Of a DNA stretch of 64,000 bases, positions 49,446-61,749 are shown one piece after another; the first letter of the stretch is position 1, and each line of letters starts with the position of its first letter. A program made the translations under genes and the position numbers. The notes below the pieces were generated by a model. The model searched no databases. It saw only the letters and a list, made by a program, of their open reading frames with translations, and had not been told where the DNA came from. This stretch comes from Tetranychus cinnabarinus (lineage: Eukaryota; Arthropoda; Arachnida; Trombidiformes; Tetranychidae), in contig WHVY01000006.1 in the NCBI GenBank assembly GCA_022266195.1, positions 1,860,001-1,924,000 on the forward strand. Reading direction: 5' to 3'.

Positions 49446-50879
49446 TTTAATTTGATCAAAGCATTACCATTTTTACTAATCCAAACACCAATTATTTTTT
49501 TCACTTTCCATAAAGATTTAGTACGACCTACCTCACAAAACACTGGGCCTTTTGGTGTAGACTCTAAAGGAAACTATCTATCAAGAACCAGTTTTTCAGG
49601 TTTAAAATAAATTTACTTTGAAATTGAAGAAGTCCAAGATGTCGTATTCTTCTAGTTGCAGTCGGCGGTGTTGGTTCATTGTTTACCGTTCCAGATTGTT
49701 CATCCCCCTGTCCACCATCCTGTTCCTCCTCCTGTCAACTTACCTGTCCATCCATTTCATGGTCATTTTCTTCATTGGTCATTTGTTCATCAATATGATG
49801 AGGTTGGTGATATTGGCACTTCATTGTCACTTCCTGAATAAACACATTAATCCAATGGTTAAAAACAATAATCTATTGATAAAACATACGCAAAACTTAC
49901 CAGTCAACATTAACACAAAAAATGCAGTAATTAAGCAATCCATTTTTGTTGATTAAAGATGAAGACATCAATCACAAATTTGATCTATTTAACTTGTCAG
50001 TCTATGTCTATACAAACAGCTGATTTATAGTTGCTGTGCAACAATGTGTACACGCGCAGTAAATTTTTTGAGCGGTCAATTCAAAGCGATAAGCTTTTCA
50101 TAAATAACTAAATTTATCTACTTTTTCAAATATCAATAAATGCAATCATGTTGCTTTTCTGATGTCATTTCTTGTTTGAGTGATTCAATGTTACAATTTT
50201 GCATATAGCCAAAAGGCTTCCTGCAATGATTTTCGATTACCAAACCGTTATACATGAGCGATTGCCTTTGCAAATTTCTGAGCAAATAAATACCACGGAG
50301 AAATTTCAGAACGATTTAGACACAAATTTGCTTTCATTTATAACATATTCTTTTGTGAAGTCTCAAATTTTTGCCAAATTTGTGAAATGGATAACCTCAC
50401 CAATTCTCTCAATGTAATGGCTCTTGAGAAATAAATGAAATGTTCCATCAATTTGAGAGGAGCCTTTTGCCTTAATTTAAATTTACTATCAGTTTTCATT
50501 TCAACTTTGCAAGAGGTGAATACCATTATAAATCTATCCCTTTTTGAAATGTGTGAAATCATGAGGCGATTGAAAAAATCAATAAAATAACTTATGCAGC
50601 CGAACGAAGGCAATCTCTGAATGCGCTAAGGAATATGCTGCGACTGCGACTTCGTAATAAAGCCTTTGCATACATGAAAACAGAAAGAAAAATATTGTAA
50701 AAAATTGGTTCAGAAGAAACAAAAATGTTGTGACCTCCTTGATGTTCACTTGTGAATTGTCAAGAGGACAATCAAGCGTTATTATACCATTACCCATATA
50801 TAATTTTTTCATTTTTGGACAATAAAGATTCATTTTTGTATTTAAATTTTGACTGATTTCGACGCGTTCTTTTCTATTT

Positions 50880-51420
50880 TAGATGTGTGCTTGTTGCAAA
50901 AAAAGCTTATAAGACTTTGGGCGATTTAATAATTCACAACTGTAACTGTAGATACCGAATTGTAAAATTTTTGATACTTTTGAAGAGCCACCAGCAAAAA
51001 AAGACTGTTATAGATGTCCTAGTTGTGGAAAGGAAGCTGAGTACTTAGCTGAATATTTAATACATCAATGCACATGTGAAACTAACTGCAAAAGGCTTGA
51101 ACTTTTTTGACAAAGAACTTATGATTCAGGATGCTCCATGTGTCAAGGCCACCTCATCAGCACGTAAAATGAAAAAAGAATGTGCAAAATGTAAAAAAGC
51201 TACGTAAATGAAGCAGGATACCGAGCACATCAAAGAACATGTTCTAGCCTATCTATCCTAGATTTACCTTCTCCATCATTCAAAAGTGATTATAAACCTA
51301 TTAATTCTGCATCCCACCGAAAATTCCGTGTATATACTAACGACATGACAACCGTCGCAACCGAAGCTTATTCCGAAGAACATTGGGGCATTGCGTTGCT
51401 CAGCTTCAAGTGAAAGTGTC
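50880..51420 (+). pseudogene. Degenerate Polinton polymerase N-terminal (zinc-finger) relic
   Basis: Broken frames give EPPAKK followed by YRCP-(2)-GKEAEYLAEYLIHQC and TCETNCKRLELF. These match the 1455-1660 relic almost word for word, then HRKFRVYTNDMTT matches FRRRFRVYSQDMTD. Stops and frameshifts lie between. The polymerase domain is absent. Confidence 0.55.
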
Positions 51421-52439
51421 TATCCATTTCTTCAATCACTTCATTCATCTCCCGTTTCTTGTGAAACGAAAAGTTCGATAATTTTACATTTACCTCCTGT
51501 CACATAAATGCAAAAAAGGTTAATACAAATGGTAAAAGCTAACGAATAAAACTACTTACATGCATTTCCGAGTCAGTATTTTGAGAAACAGTACTATCGA
51601 TGTCCATTTTTTCAATGGCTAGGCTATTGAAAAATGTCGGCCATTGATACCATTTCTTTCACAGATTGAAAATGTTATCAGCTACAAACTTTAAGAAATA
51701 ATCAAATGATACGTACGAGTTAAATTTACAACTGAGATTGTTCTCACTTTTCGCCTTGGTATTAACTTGCTTAGAAATTAACAACGAAAATCGCTCATGC
51801 GTAACATTTAAGAAGCCTTAAGGCCATTTACAAAATTGTAACATTGAATCATTCGAGCATGGAATAAGATTCGAGAAAGTCAGGCATGAGTAATATGCAC
51901 CATGAAAAGATAAATGATATGTCTTTTGATAGATATTCATGTCTACTATGATTTCTGTGCATAAAAAATGATTTAAGCATATCTATAATATTTATCTCCA
52001 ACTAGTGAAGGAGTCAAATCCAGACGGCTCATTAACAAATCCACAGGACATGAAAGATCAGTGGTTCAGTGTAATTTTACCGAAATATCTACTGAATGAA
52101 ATTGTATTACCATAAACTACTTTTATAATATGTATTTCTTTCTTTTCAATACTCATATTTTATACTAACAATCTCGTTTACATTTGTATTGCTAATACAC
52201 TACAATATCACATGATATTCTGTAACGCTTCGATGGAATAAATATATAATATAATATAGTAAGATAAATTTTGTGTCGACTGATACTAATTCGGAATTTT
52301 TGGGCAAGACTAAAATGATTTGAGCATAGAATGTGATTTTTACATAGGTTAGAAGGTAAATGTCCCTTTCATCATATCTGGTTAAATATTAGGTCTAGGA
52401 AGATAATTGCGGTATCAAAATGCTTGTCTGTATATAATA
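51421..52439. other. No gene seen
   Basis: AT-rich sequence inside the degenerate element. No long frame or repeat beyond the arm that starts at about 52440. Confidence 0.5.
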
Positions 52440-52670
52440 AAAAGAACAAGACTTAGGGTATTAAATTGTCGTTAAAAATGGTGTTAACTGTAAACATGAC
52501 CTTCAAATAGTCGTTGAAAGACGGTGTTCGACCGGAAATGTCATTCAAGCGGAAGTGCCTCAGGGTATAAATAGCCGTTAAAAGATGGGGTCAGTGACTG
52601 AGGTCCGTTTTCGGTTTCTGAGCCAGAAGCTGGAAACGGCCGTTTGAAGAAGCGTATTTTCTATACTACT

Positions 52671-53244
52671 GTTATATATTTTTATTACTACTCAATTCAA
52701 TATTTTTAATGACTTTCAATTTCAGGTGTTTTGTGCTTGCTAAATGGTGCATTGGATTGGTAGATCAATTCCTTCGATGCCACTCAGTGCCGTTAGCTCA
52801 TGCTTGTTAATTGACTGGACCAATACACCATGGAAACACGGAAAATATTATTGAAATGAGTAAAATTAAAGAATCTAGTTTCGAGAATCTTACGAGAAGT
52901 CAATTACAAAATTGTGAAACCAGTCTGCAAAAAAATTATTTTCTGGTCATATTTATATTTTGTTTTCAGTTTTAACGATGTACTGATCCCTTATAACGGG
53001 TTTTAGTTTCATTGAATCAAATAAAGGATACGATCTGTGGGTTTACAATGATCAAGTGTATTCAATGCGACCAAAGGTCAGTCATAGCTAAGTGGATTTT
53101 TAGAAAAAAACTACTCGATTCTCATCAATCAAAATAAAATAATTTTGTTGTCAGTCTCAAAATCAATATTTCTCAATAAATATATTCCAAATGTTCATTG
53201 ATTATCGAGGAGTCTTGCTCATTCAAAATAACAAATTGAAAATG
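52671..53244. other. Duplicated intergenic block upstream of DEG/ENaC
   Basis: 52720-52900 is homologous to 57415-57600 (TGCATTGGATTGGTAGATCA, GTTAATTGACTGGACCA), marking the unit of tandem DEG/ENaC duplication. No gene. Confidence 0.6.
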
Positions 53245-53322
53245 CATAAAAATTGATTATATTATGTTCATATTTCAATTTTTAGAAAGAGGTTGATTGA
53301 CAATCAAGTCAAGTCGAGAAAA

Positions 53323-54615
53323 ATGAAGTTCAAGTTTCTAAAAGGTAGACCAAAAATTTGGATTTGCTGTTTTGTTTTATGCGCTTTTCAATCGTATGAT
53401 TTAATTAAAAATTTTATTGAATTTGATGTTCGATCCGAAATTATTTACAATTTTTCTCAGCCACTTGAAGTTCCAGATATAGATTTCTTCTTTCCAATCG
53501 CCACGTTATTGAATTTCAGTGCGTACTATCAACGGCGTCCAACCGAACTGGTCTATTTGTGCAAAATTTTATTCAACAAACCAAATGTTACAATAAACTC
53601 TGTACAAGAATTTGATCGACATTGTTCCAATCTGAGTTTATTAGTAACTCAATCCACTTCATGGTTACCGGCAATGTTAACAGTTGGCGATGTTGAAGAG
53701 TTGACTCAAGATCCAAGAGAAGTAATTGATGAAATTTACTTTTTCAATGACATTCGAAAAAATTTATTTGAGACAAAAGTTTGTACAAAAAACCGTTTTT
53801 TCAATGGAGTTGGTGTTTATGTTCGAATCTCGTGTCGCAATGGTTCTCTTCCATTAACAAGGGAAAACACAAGTGGCCTTGGTGGTAATAATTTTATCCT
53901 CGGTATTAAAAATCGCATCCAAAAACCTTTTTTATTTCGATTTGCATCTGGTGAGAGAATCATTGCAACCCAAGCCAGTCGATATGTGTTTGTTAACCCA
54001 CCAAACAATAAATACTATACCATTATTTCGTACTTCAGTCGACAAGTGACGACCACTTTACCTTGGCCATACAAAACTAAATGCCTTCATTACGATAAAG
54101 ATAAAAGTTTGAATCAATGTATGAACAAGCATCTTCTTAATCTATTTAATCCAACATTATCTCTTGACGCTGTTATTCAGTTTAATCAGCATCCCAAAAA
54201 TACTCGATTCATAAATGGCTTACTAGATTCTACTGGTGTGTTCATGAACTTCTTAAACCAATGCAGTAAGCTTATTGATAAACCTGAATGTTATGAAGTT
54301 ATTTATCATACAAGTGCTAAAATTTACATTGATCAAGAGTCTTCTGGTTCCAGAAGTACGTTTGCAGTCGATGTACCAATTGAACCAGATGTGAACTTCA
54401 TTGCACATGAAAAATTGACACTTATTGAACTTTTAGTTGCTTCATATAGTGTTTTGGGAGTCTATTTTGGTGTAACTGTTTATGATAAATTGAAATTAAG
54501 ATTGCAAGATGTGAATAAATGCTTCACGAAGTCAGACAATGAGCAGAAACTTGGTCCAAAGAAACGAGCTTTTATAATTGTTGGTCCCAATAGAGAGGTA
54601 CCTTTATATTATTAG
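53323..54615 (+). CDS. DEG/ENaC-family sodium channel, intact
   Basis: The protein is 430 aa from ATG 53323, intronless. TM1 is at about residues 12-32 (IWICCFVLCAFQSYDLIKN), followed by FFFPIATLLNFSAY (FPAVTICN-like). The extracellular loop carries conserved Cys (CKILF, HCSNL, CTKNRFF, SCRNGSLP, CLHYDKDK, CSKLI). TM2 is LTLIELLVASYSVLGVYFGV then TVYDKLKL, in which the G-x-S selectivity filter reads GVT. The cytoplasmic tail ends PNREVPLYY. Such trimeric channels carry Na+ and include peptide-, proton- and touch-gated members; mite expansions are thought to be chemosensory. CATAAAAATTG 78 bp upstream is a likely TATA box. It is shorter than typical vertebrate ENaCs, as in other arthropod members. 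Confidence 0.85.
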   Translation: MKFKFLKGRPKIWICCFVLCAFQSYDLIKNFIEFDVRSEIIYNFSQPLEVPDIDFFFPIATLLNFSAYYQRRPTELVYLCKILFNKPNVTINSVQEFDRHCSNLSLLVTQSTSWLPAMLTVGDVEELTQDPREVIDEIYFFNDIRKNLFETKVCTKNRFFNGVGVYVRISCRNGSLPLTRENTSGLGGNNFILGIKNRIQKPFLFRFASGERIIATQASRYVFVNPPNNKYYTIISYFSRQVTTTLPWPYKTKCLHYDKDKSLNQCMNKHLLNLFNPTLSLDAVIQFNQHPKNTRFINGLLDSTGVFMNFLNQCSKLIDKPECYEVIYHTSAKIYIDQESSGSRSTFAVDVPIEPDVNFIAHEKLTLIELLVASYSVLGVYFGVTVYDKLKLRLQDVNKCFTKSDNEQKLGPKKRAFIIVGPNREVPLYY

Positions 54616-55690
54616 GAAACTTAATGCATTCCAGAATATGTTTTTTAATAAAAAAATACCATAATTATAATATAATACTTGTTTCAATTGATTTTAAATT
54701 CAAGAGTCATTTTGATGTGAACGAAATTGCACTATTGTATTAGCGTGACGATCTATTAATATCAAAGGCCAGATCTGATGAACAGTCAAGTTTATGGGCA
54801 TGAATTTCAAATGGTCAAGAAACGATTTGATTGTCTGAATCGGGTTTCTTATTTTCTAATTCTGTCTCTTTTCTCTTTTAAATGTTTCTCGAAATGAAAA
54901 ATTTTTCAGGCCAAAAGGTCGAATTCAGAACACTGTAGCTCAGGTCAAACCTCTTAGAGCAATCTTGAGGATGAACTACTGGTACATTAAACTCTCTTCT
55001 ACAACCTGACCATCTTTCAAGTCCCGACTTGTTGCGCCTTTTTATGGCTGAGCGGTTAAATAAATGATCACTTACCAAAATAAATGAAAAAGAAAGACTT
55101 TTAATTGGATAGAGGGTCTCCATCGATCGGAAAATCGATCACCAACGTATCTAATGGGCCGATTTCGAAAGCCCAAGGGATCCCCGGTACCTGGTTAAAG
55201 AGCTGAAGCCCATAAAAACTTGTTAGGTGGTTCTAACTCAAGTATTAATTTGTATTAATATTAATAAGTATTAATATTTCAGAAAACCTTACTTTGCAAT
55301 TTTTAAGCTGTGGACCAAGTCTGCGCTAAGATCAGAGCAGACTGAAAATTGTAAAATTCATCTGAATGTCTGAAACAAATAGTATTATTCATATATTCTG
55401 GTTATTATTTTATTTTGTTTTCGGTTTCATTGATAACTTATGAAGACTCGGAGCTGAAGATATTTAATCATTGAATCAAATAAAGGATACGATTTATGGA
55501 GATGATTAAGTTTAGTCAATTCAAATGCGAGTCAATCCTTTTGAAGTGGACTTTTGTGAAAAAACAACTCGATTCTAATCAATCAAAAGAAAATAATTTT
55601 ACTGTCAATCTCAAAATGAATATTTATATAAATTTAATTGTTCATTGATTATCGAGTTATCTTGCTCATTCAAAATAACAAATTGAAAAT
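54616..55690. other. Intergenic region between DEG/ENaC genes
   Basis: A poly(A) signal AATAAA follows the stop (about 54645). The rest shows no supported gene; 55380-55700 is the duplicated upstream region of the next channel gene. Confidence 0.6.
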
Positions 55691-55776
55691 GCATAAAAAT
55701 TGATTATATTATGTTCATTCATATTATTTTCAACTCTTGGAAAAGGTTGATTCTCACTCAAGTCGAGTTGAAAAAA

Positions 55777-57069
55777 ATGTTGAACATCAAGTTTCTAAAA
55801 AATAAATCAAAGATTTGGATTCTCTGTTTTATTTTATGTGCTTATCAATCGATTTATTCAATCCACAATTTCATTCAATTTGATGTTCGATCCGAAATTA
55901 TCTACAATTTTTCTCAGCCACTTGAAGTTCCAGATATAGATTTTTTCTTTCCAATGGTTACTGTATTTAATTTCAGTGCGTTTTATCACCGACGTCCAAC
56001 TGAACTAGTCCAGCGGTGTAAAATTTTATTCAACAAACCAAATGTTACAATAAATTCGGTTCAAGAATTTGATCAGCATTGTTCCAATCTGAGTTTATTG
56101 CCAACTCAATCCAGTACGTGGTTACCAGCACTGTTAACAGTTGGCGATGTTGAAGAGTTGACTCAAGATCCAAGGGAGCTTATTGATGAAATTCACACTT
56201 TCGATAACATTCGAAAAAATTTGTTTGAGACAAAAGTTTGCACTAAAAAACGTTTTCTCAATGGATACGGTCTTTTCGTTCGAATCTCTTGTCGCAATGG
56301 TTCCCTTCCATTTACAAGGGAAAACACAAGTGGTCTCGGTGGTAACAATTTTATCCTCGGTATCAAGAATCGAATCAAGATCCCTTATACATTCCGATTC
56401 GCATCTGGTAATAGAAGCATTGGGAATCAAGGCAGTCAATATATTTTCATTGAACCACCGAAAAATAAATACTATACTGTTATCACTTACTTTACCCGAC
56501 AAGTGACGACCAGTTTACCTTGGCCATACAAGACTAAATGCCTTCATTACGACAAGGATAAAACTATTACCGATTGTTTGAACAGTCATCTGCTTAACCT
56601 GTCTGACCCAGCAATCTCTATTGACTCTGTTGTACCGTTTAAACATTATCCCAAAAATACTCGGTTCACAAATGGCTATCTGGATTCTTCTGGTGTGTTT
56701 GTGAATCTTTTAAACAAATGCAATAAGCTGGTCGAGAATCCTGAATGTCGAGAAGTTGTATATCGTACAAGTTTTAAAATTTATACTGATGAAGCGCCTG
56801 CTGTTGCTTCGTGTATGATGCTCGTCGATGTACCTACTGATCCAGACGTGAACTTCATTGCACATGAGAAATGGACACTGACTGAACTTTTAGTTGCTTT
56901 ATATAGTGTTCTGGCAGTCTATTTTGGTGTCAATGTTTACGATAAATTGAAATTAAGATTGGAAGGTCTGAATAAATGCTTCAAGAAATCATGCAATCAG
57001 CAGCAAATTGTACCAAAAGAACGGGTTTTCATAATTGTACGTCCCAATAGGCACGTTCCTTCATACTAA
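55777..57069 (+). CDS. DEG/ENaC-family sodium channel, intact
   Basis: I choose ATG 55777 (MLNIKFLKNKSKIW) by homology; an in-frame ATG at 55711 lies too close to the GCATAAAAATTG box at 55691 to be the usual start. 430 aa. TM1 is IWILCFILCAYQSIYSI and the post-TM1 motif FFFPMVTVFNFSAF. The Cys-rich loop is the same as in its paralogues but with extra differences near residues 320-370. TM2 is LTELLVALYSVLAVYFGV then NVYDKL, where the filter position reads GVN rather than GVT or GAS. The tail is basic. Intronless like its neighbours, which suggests tandem duplication of an intron-poor ancestor. Ion selectivity may differ; that is inference. Confidence 0.85.
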   Translation: MLNIKFLKNKSKIWILCFILCAYQSIYSIHNFIQFDVRSEIIYNFSQPLEVPDIDFFFPMVTVFNFSAFYHRRPTELVQRCKILFNKPNVTINSVQEFDQHCSNLSLLPTQSSTWLPALLTVGDVEELTQDPRELIDEIHTFDNIRKNLFETKVCTKKRFLNGYGLFVRISCRNGSLPFTRENTSGLGGNNFILGIKNRIKIPYTFRFASGNRSIGNQGSQYIFIEPPKNKYYTVITYFTRQVTTSLPWPYKTKCLHYDKDKTITDCLNSHLLNLSDPAISIDSVVPFKHYPKNTRFTNGYLDSSGVFVNLLNKCNKLVENPECREVVYRTSFKIYTDEAPAVASCMMLVDVPTDPDVNFIAHEKWTLTELLVALYSVLAVYFGVNVYDKLKLRLEGLNKCFKKSCNQQQIVPKERVFIIVRPNRHVPSY

Positions 57070-58311
57070 AAATAATATTTCAGCATTTCTGGTTGGCTTC
57101 ACTTTTGCTTTCAATCCAAAAAGTATAACTGTTACTCTTTGTTTCAATTTGTGTTTTAATAAAAAATGCCATAAATTATTTATTTACAATTGATTTTGTA
57201 TTGTAGGATGATGAACAGATTTGCATTCATTTGATCAGTTTGAATAAGATACGATGCGATAAAAAAAGTGATCAACTAAATTAACAAGTGGTTTACTGTT
57301 TAACAAAACCAGTGTTGATGGTGACTTGATAATTTAGGAAAGCAACTAAAATAATCAATGAGTGAACATCTTTGGGAATCAAGTCCATTCAGTATTTATA
57401 ATGGCTTTCAATTACAGATGTTTGTGCTGGCTAAATGTTGCATTGGATTGGTAGATCAATTCCTAGATCGATGCCACTCAGTGCCGATCGATCATGCTTG
57501 TTAATTGACTGGACCACTACACCATGGAAAAACAGTAAAAATATTATTGAAATGGGTAAAATTAAAGATTCTAGTTTGGCAGGTTGGGGTTTGCTGAGTG
57601 TTAGCCGTTCAGGCAATTGATACTGTTGCGTTGATTTAATCCAATTGTTTGACTTGTTCGAAAATTTTAATGTACATTTTTTGAGTGCGAAAGCAAAAAA
57701 AACAATGATTTGTACAAATGGATGATGAATGTTAACAATGGATTGTGTTGAATAGCAGGTGAAGATGGAATGAGATGAAAGAGTTGATGGTCTTTTCATG
57801 AGCATGATATACTAGATAGGAAATTGTTGATTAACAATGAGTTTTCCAATCCATTGTTAACAATTTTAAGGTAAAGATTGATGAATTATTTCATTTGAGT
57901 CAGATTAACCACCATTTAATGAATTATCACAGGGTTTTAAGGTGCTCCAAATGATTACAGATGTTGAGAAATGTTCAGGTTGAATATTGCGTTGAAACAT
58001 TTTGAAATGGTTAACCAACATTCAATTGATCAATGAATTAGGCAAGGGTAAAATTTGATAAAAATCTCATTTTGAATAATTATTAATTTGGTCTCTTCTG
58101 ATACAATTATAACCAGAAATACTCGTTGAATAAAAGCCTTCAGCCAATTTTATTATCCAACTTGTTACCATTAGCAGCTAAGATTAGAGCTTCTCTACTC
58201 TTTGATTAGCAGTCAACGCAGCACAACCTTACGTTCAAAATAAGCACTTGAATCACCTTTGTTTTAAGCTGAGCAACCATTATCTTATGTTTCAATTTTG
58301 ATTGTTTTTGT
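57070..58311. other. Intergenic; duplicated block at 57415-57600
   Basis: No gene is seen. An AATAAA lies near 57157. The duplicated block matches 52720-52900. Confidence 0.6.
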
Positions 58312-61300
58312 TCAAAGATATGATTCTGATATTTCAAAATCTGATGGTCTGGAGCCGCGAGCAGATTGATAACCTGAGTCAGTTGCTGGGTCAACATGGA
58401 TTGTACCAATAGTCCTTGGTTCATCAGGCTCTTGAATTCGTACAGCTTTTTTCGTGTGTTTTGGTTCGCTTTCCTTCTTTTTCATTATTTCTTCCATTTG
58501 TTTACGTACTTCGTCAATTTGAGACTCTTTTTCAGCTATTTTGGCCTGTAAAGATTAAGTGAAGGTAAGTTGAAATTAATGACCATTCAAATTATTGCGC
58601 TCATTACTCATTTACCTGAAGTTCTTCATTTTCTAAGGTCAGCTTTTTCAACCTTTCTTCCTGTTCTTGAATTGTTAGTGTCTCATGGAAAGTTCCATTC
58701 ATGTAGGACCCACCAAAGGAGAGATGGGAACCTCGCTTCCTCACGAGCTCAACTATTTTGGGTATAAATATCAGTGCCATGGAGATGAAACAGCAGAAGA
58801 TTATAGTGAATGTGATGAAGGCGAAGTGGGCATCTACATGGTTAACTATAACAAGTGATACCGGGCCAGTAATCATACAAAGGATCTACATAATAAAGAT
58901 TAACAAAAATAAAAATCAAATTAGTCAAACCTTATTGGGTTAAGTATCCGGCTCGTCGTATTGTCAATACTTACAACAACATTGTATATACTCATACCAA
59001 CGAGTCTAGAATCATTGAGTCGCTTCAATTTAACACTTCGAGTTTCGTAAGCTAAAAAGAGGCCAAAAAGTAGAAGAAGGCCCTTATAACCGAAGAGAAT
59101 GCAATACCAAACTAGATTGGCGTCACATCGTTCTAATCGCCGAACAATCTATATCAATTGATGGAAAAGAGGTTAGTGTTCGTATTTATGAAAGATAATC
59201 AAGATACTAATGACTCAAAAATTACCTTGATATTTTCATCATTTGGATCTACATCTTCTTGTTCCAGCTTTTCAGTTATCCGGATCATTGGGCTTTTGAT
59301 GAACCAACTGGTCAAAATTGCGACATCAATCAAACAGAATAAAGATATCATCAAGACTACCTGAGCATTCTCAACCTTTTGCTGTGTATTGAAAAACAAA
59401 TATTATATTAAGTGTCTTCAATTTGAAGATTTCATCAGAGAGTCACTATTTACCTTTGATTTACTCGATTGCTCCAATTGAGTGGATAATCTGTATGCAA
59501 ACCAGACCTTTGTGAACATGGCTCCGAAAAAGAGAGAAAAACTTATCGAAAGTAACACAGCTCGACTCTGAAAAATCAAGAATAAAAGAAAGGATTTAAA
59601 ATTGGATATTTGGGTGAAATACTTCATCATTAGGATTCAATTCAGCTTACATGACAGAGTTTGGTGAAATCTCTCGCATTAATCTTTTGACTGTCCAGGC
59701 CAAAAAGTATCACTGAAGATAAACAGCCGATACATCCTACCAGCATTATATAATTGGATAATGGTTGTGACATTTGGATGTATCTAGAAATGTTTAAAAT
59801 ATTTAGAGTCGAAAAATTCAAGATACGCTGTTAGTCTGGACACTTACCGAAATTTTCTAAATTTGAAATTAAAGCAGATAAGTCCGATTGACCAGATAAT
59901 TCCTATGGCGGCTATTGCGTTGAGGGTTACAAAAAAGGAGAGTGAAACTGTTTTCAGTTGTTCAACAATTACTGTTCGATCTTTTGGTGGTGATCCAGTT
60001 TCAAGCCATTGAGGTGCGCTCGCCCAACTTAAATTATCATCTTGAGTATCATAATAGCCCAGCAAATTGTAATTACCATTGACCATTTGTTCAATTTGAG
60101 TTAAAGCTATACGATCACCTGAAATTTGAATGGAACAAATCGATTATTTCTTTTGAATAATCTGTACAATTATTCAATGCAATTTTACCTTCATCAGTGA
60201 ATTTGACTTCACCCGATACTCCTAGAAAAAAAGTGTCTCGCAATGAATTTTGAATCTCTTGGCTGATCAATTTATTTTCATAATTGAAGCTTTCGATGGC
60301 GATCCCGCGTTTCTTAAGTTTGTGCATAGTCGCATTTAAAGCTAAGGCCACGGCCCAAATTGCATCGTAGGCTAGCGGAGCTTCTTGGTAACCTGATCAC
60401 CATTCAAAGTAAGATTAACATGAAATACAGTTAGACCATTTAAAAATATCCAAAGTCAAAATGATAAAACCCATCAATGAAAATAAACCCTTGCAATAAA
60501 GATAATGGAAAGTTACCTTCAGGTCTTACAGAAGTTCCTAAATTTTGGTTCAAACGTTGATGATATTTATCCAGCCATTGTTGGGCAGTTATACCAGCAA
60601 CTGTTTGCTTATTGTCTCGGTTCAAAATAATGGCTTCTGTCGTAAAATGGCCCTGGACCACTTTGAGCATCTCTTCTTTGGTACAATTGAGTCCTTTCAC
60701 TGGTAAATACCAGTTATCTTCATACCAACCAAGAAGAAACCAAACATACTGTTTACCGTAAAGATTTTGTTTATATGCTTCACACATGACTTTACGTGCT
60801 TCACCACCGTAAAATATGCCAACAATTATTCGTGCGTCTTGTCGAGCTAAGCTTTTGACGGCATCCGATGGATCAGAAAGGAATGTTACTCGAGTCAAAA
60901 CTTCAATTCCAGCCTTTTTACATTGATACTCCAAATCTTTGGCAGTCTAAATTTGGTTAAAAGATAGTGAAATAAAGGATTACTTTCTGATTTAATAATG
61001 TATCATGCAAATGCACCCCTGAAATGGAGGTTATGATAGCTTACGGTGACAAAAACTTCCTCAGCTTCGAGAATTATTGCAATCCTTTGCCACTTGAATT
61101 CCTTGAAAAGCTTAACTCGAGTTGGATTGTGTATAGTTGCAGATGGATGTGTGCGGAAGAAGGTTGGGAAGCGACTTCGATTAGATAAAGCTGGAGATGA
61201 GGATCCATAACCAAAGACTACAAGATTGTACATTTTAGCTGTTTCAGCAATTGTTGAGCATACAATTGAACAACCACCCAGTATCATTATTTTAGTTGGT

Positions 61301-61749
61301 GGCTCATAGACGAGTTCATAAAGTAAAGCAGAGGCTAAACCAGAATCACACTGAATAAATGAAAAGAGACTGTAAATTGACTTGCATTCAACCTTTCATG
61401 TTACTCTTATTTCACTTACCTTACTATCGTTTGGAGTAAGGGAAAGATAATAACCTGGGAGTAAATCCGGTCTACTATTGACATCTTCCAATGCCATTTC
61501 CACTGCTGGTTGACAACCTTGGCCTCCGAGCCAACCTCCAGTCCCAGTCATTGGAAATAAACCTCCAATATGAAGCTTGGTTAATGGCATTTCTGTTGTT
61601 GTTTCCAGAGATGTCGAGGAAGATTGATTAAAAACAAATGGTTTGGGAAGCGCTTGAGTCGGTATCCTGGATGGTATGAAACACAAGGTTGGACCAACCA
61701 TTTCAACAATTATTAAACCTAAAATATGAGTTATCACAATTGAAAACAT
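58312..61749 (-). CDS. GABBR1: Metabotropic GABA-B receptor subunit 1, 11 exons
   Basis: Exons (minus): 61420-61749, 61045-61350, 60517-60946, 60189-60392, 59848-60118, 59651-59783, 59454-59567, 59226-59381, 58975-59148, 58616-58885 and 58312-58545. All have GT-AG ends and compatible phases; 873 aa. ATG 61749 begins a hydrophobic signal segment. The Venus-flytrap domain has HIGGLFPMTG, CQPAVEMALEDVN, GYGSSSPALSNR and FPTFFRTHPSA, hallmarks of subunit 1, which binds GABA. Seven helices follow, with RYIQMSQP, GYKGLLLLFG and LAYETRSV typical of class C receptors. A coiled-coil (RLKKLTLENEELQ, AEKESQIDEVRKQMEEI) then serves dimerisation with subunit 2. The protein signals through Gi/o at the plasma membrane of neurons. 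Intact; no sushi repeats seen. Confidence 0.93.

Larger units (their letters stand above)
48043..52670. mobile_element. Degenerate 4.6-kb element with AGTAGTATA termini and Polinton-type relics
   Basis: The left end AGTAGTATAGAAACATACGC (48043) is repeated at 48306. The inverted counterpart ends at 52670 (CTATACTACT). Arms of about 190-240 bp share a block GGCTATTTTATACCCTGAGG that recurs as a minisatellite of about 50 bp. The AGTAGTATA start resembles the AGTAGACTATAA of the intact Polinton. Inside are a zinc-finger relic (49125-49445, minus) and a polymerase N-terminal relic (50880-51420, plus). No 6-bp duplication could be matched. Confidence 0.55.

Noticed and set aside
49780..49945. Minus-strand ATG with hydrophobic MDCLITAFFVLMLTG and a possible intron, giving a 28-aa peptide
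   Set aside because: Too short, inside a degenerate element, and no homologue or alternative support.
48037..52676. 6-bp target duplication for the 48.0-52.7 kb element
   Set aside because: Hexamers beside either left end (AGTATG, AATGTC) do not match the right flank (GTTATA).
55711..55776. Upstream in-frame ATG extending the third DEG/ENaC gene by 22 residues
   Set aside because: It is only about 20 bp from the TATA-like box, and the paralogues all start at the equivalent of 55777.
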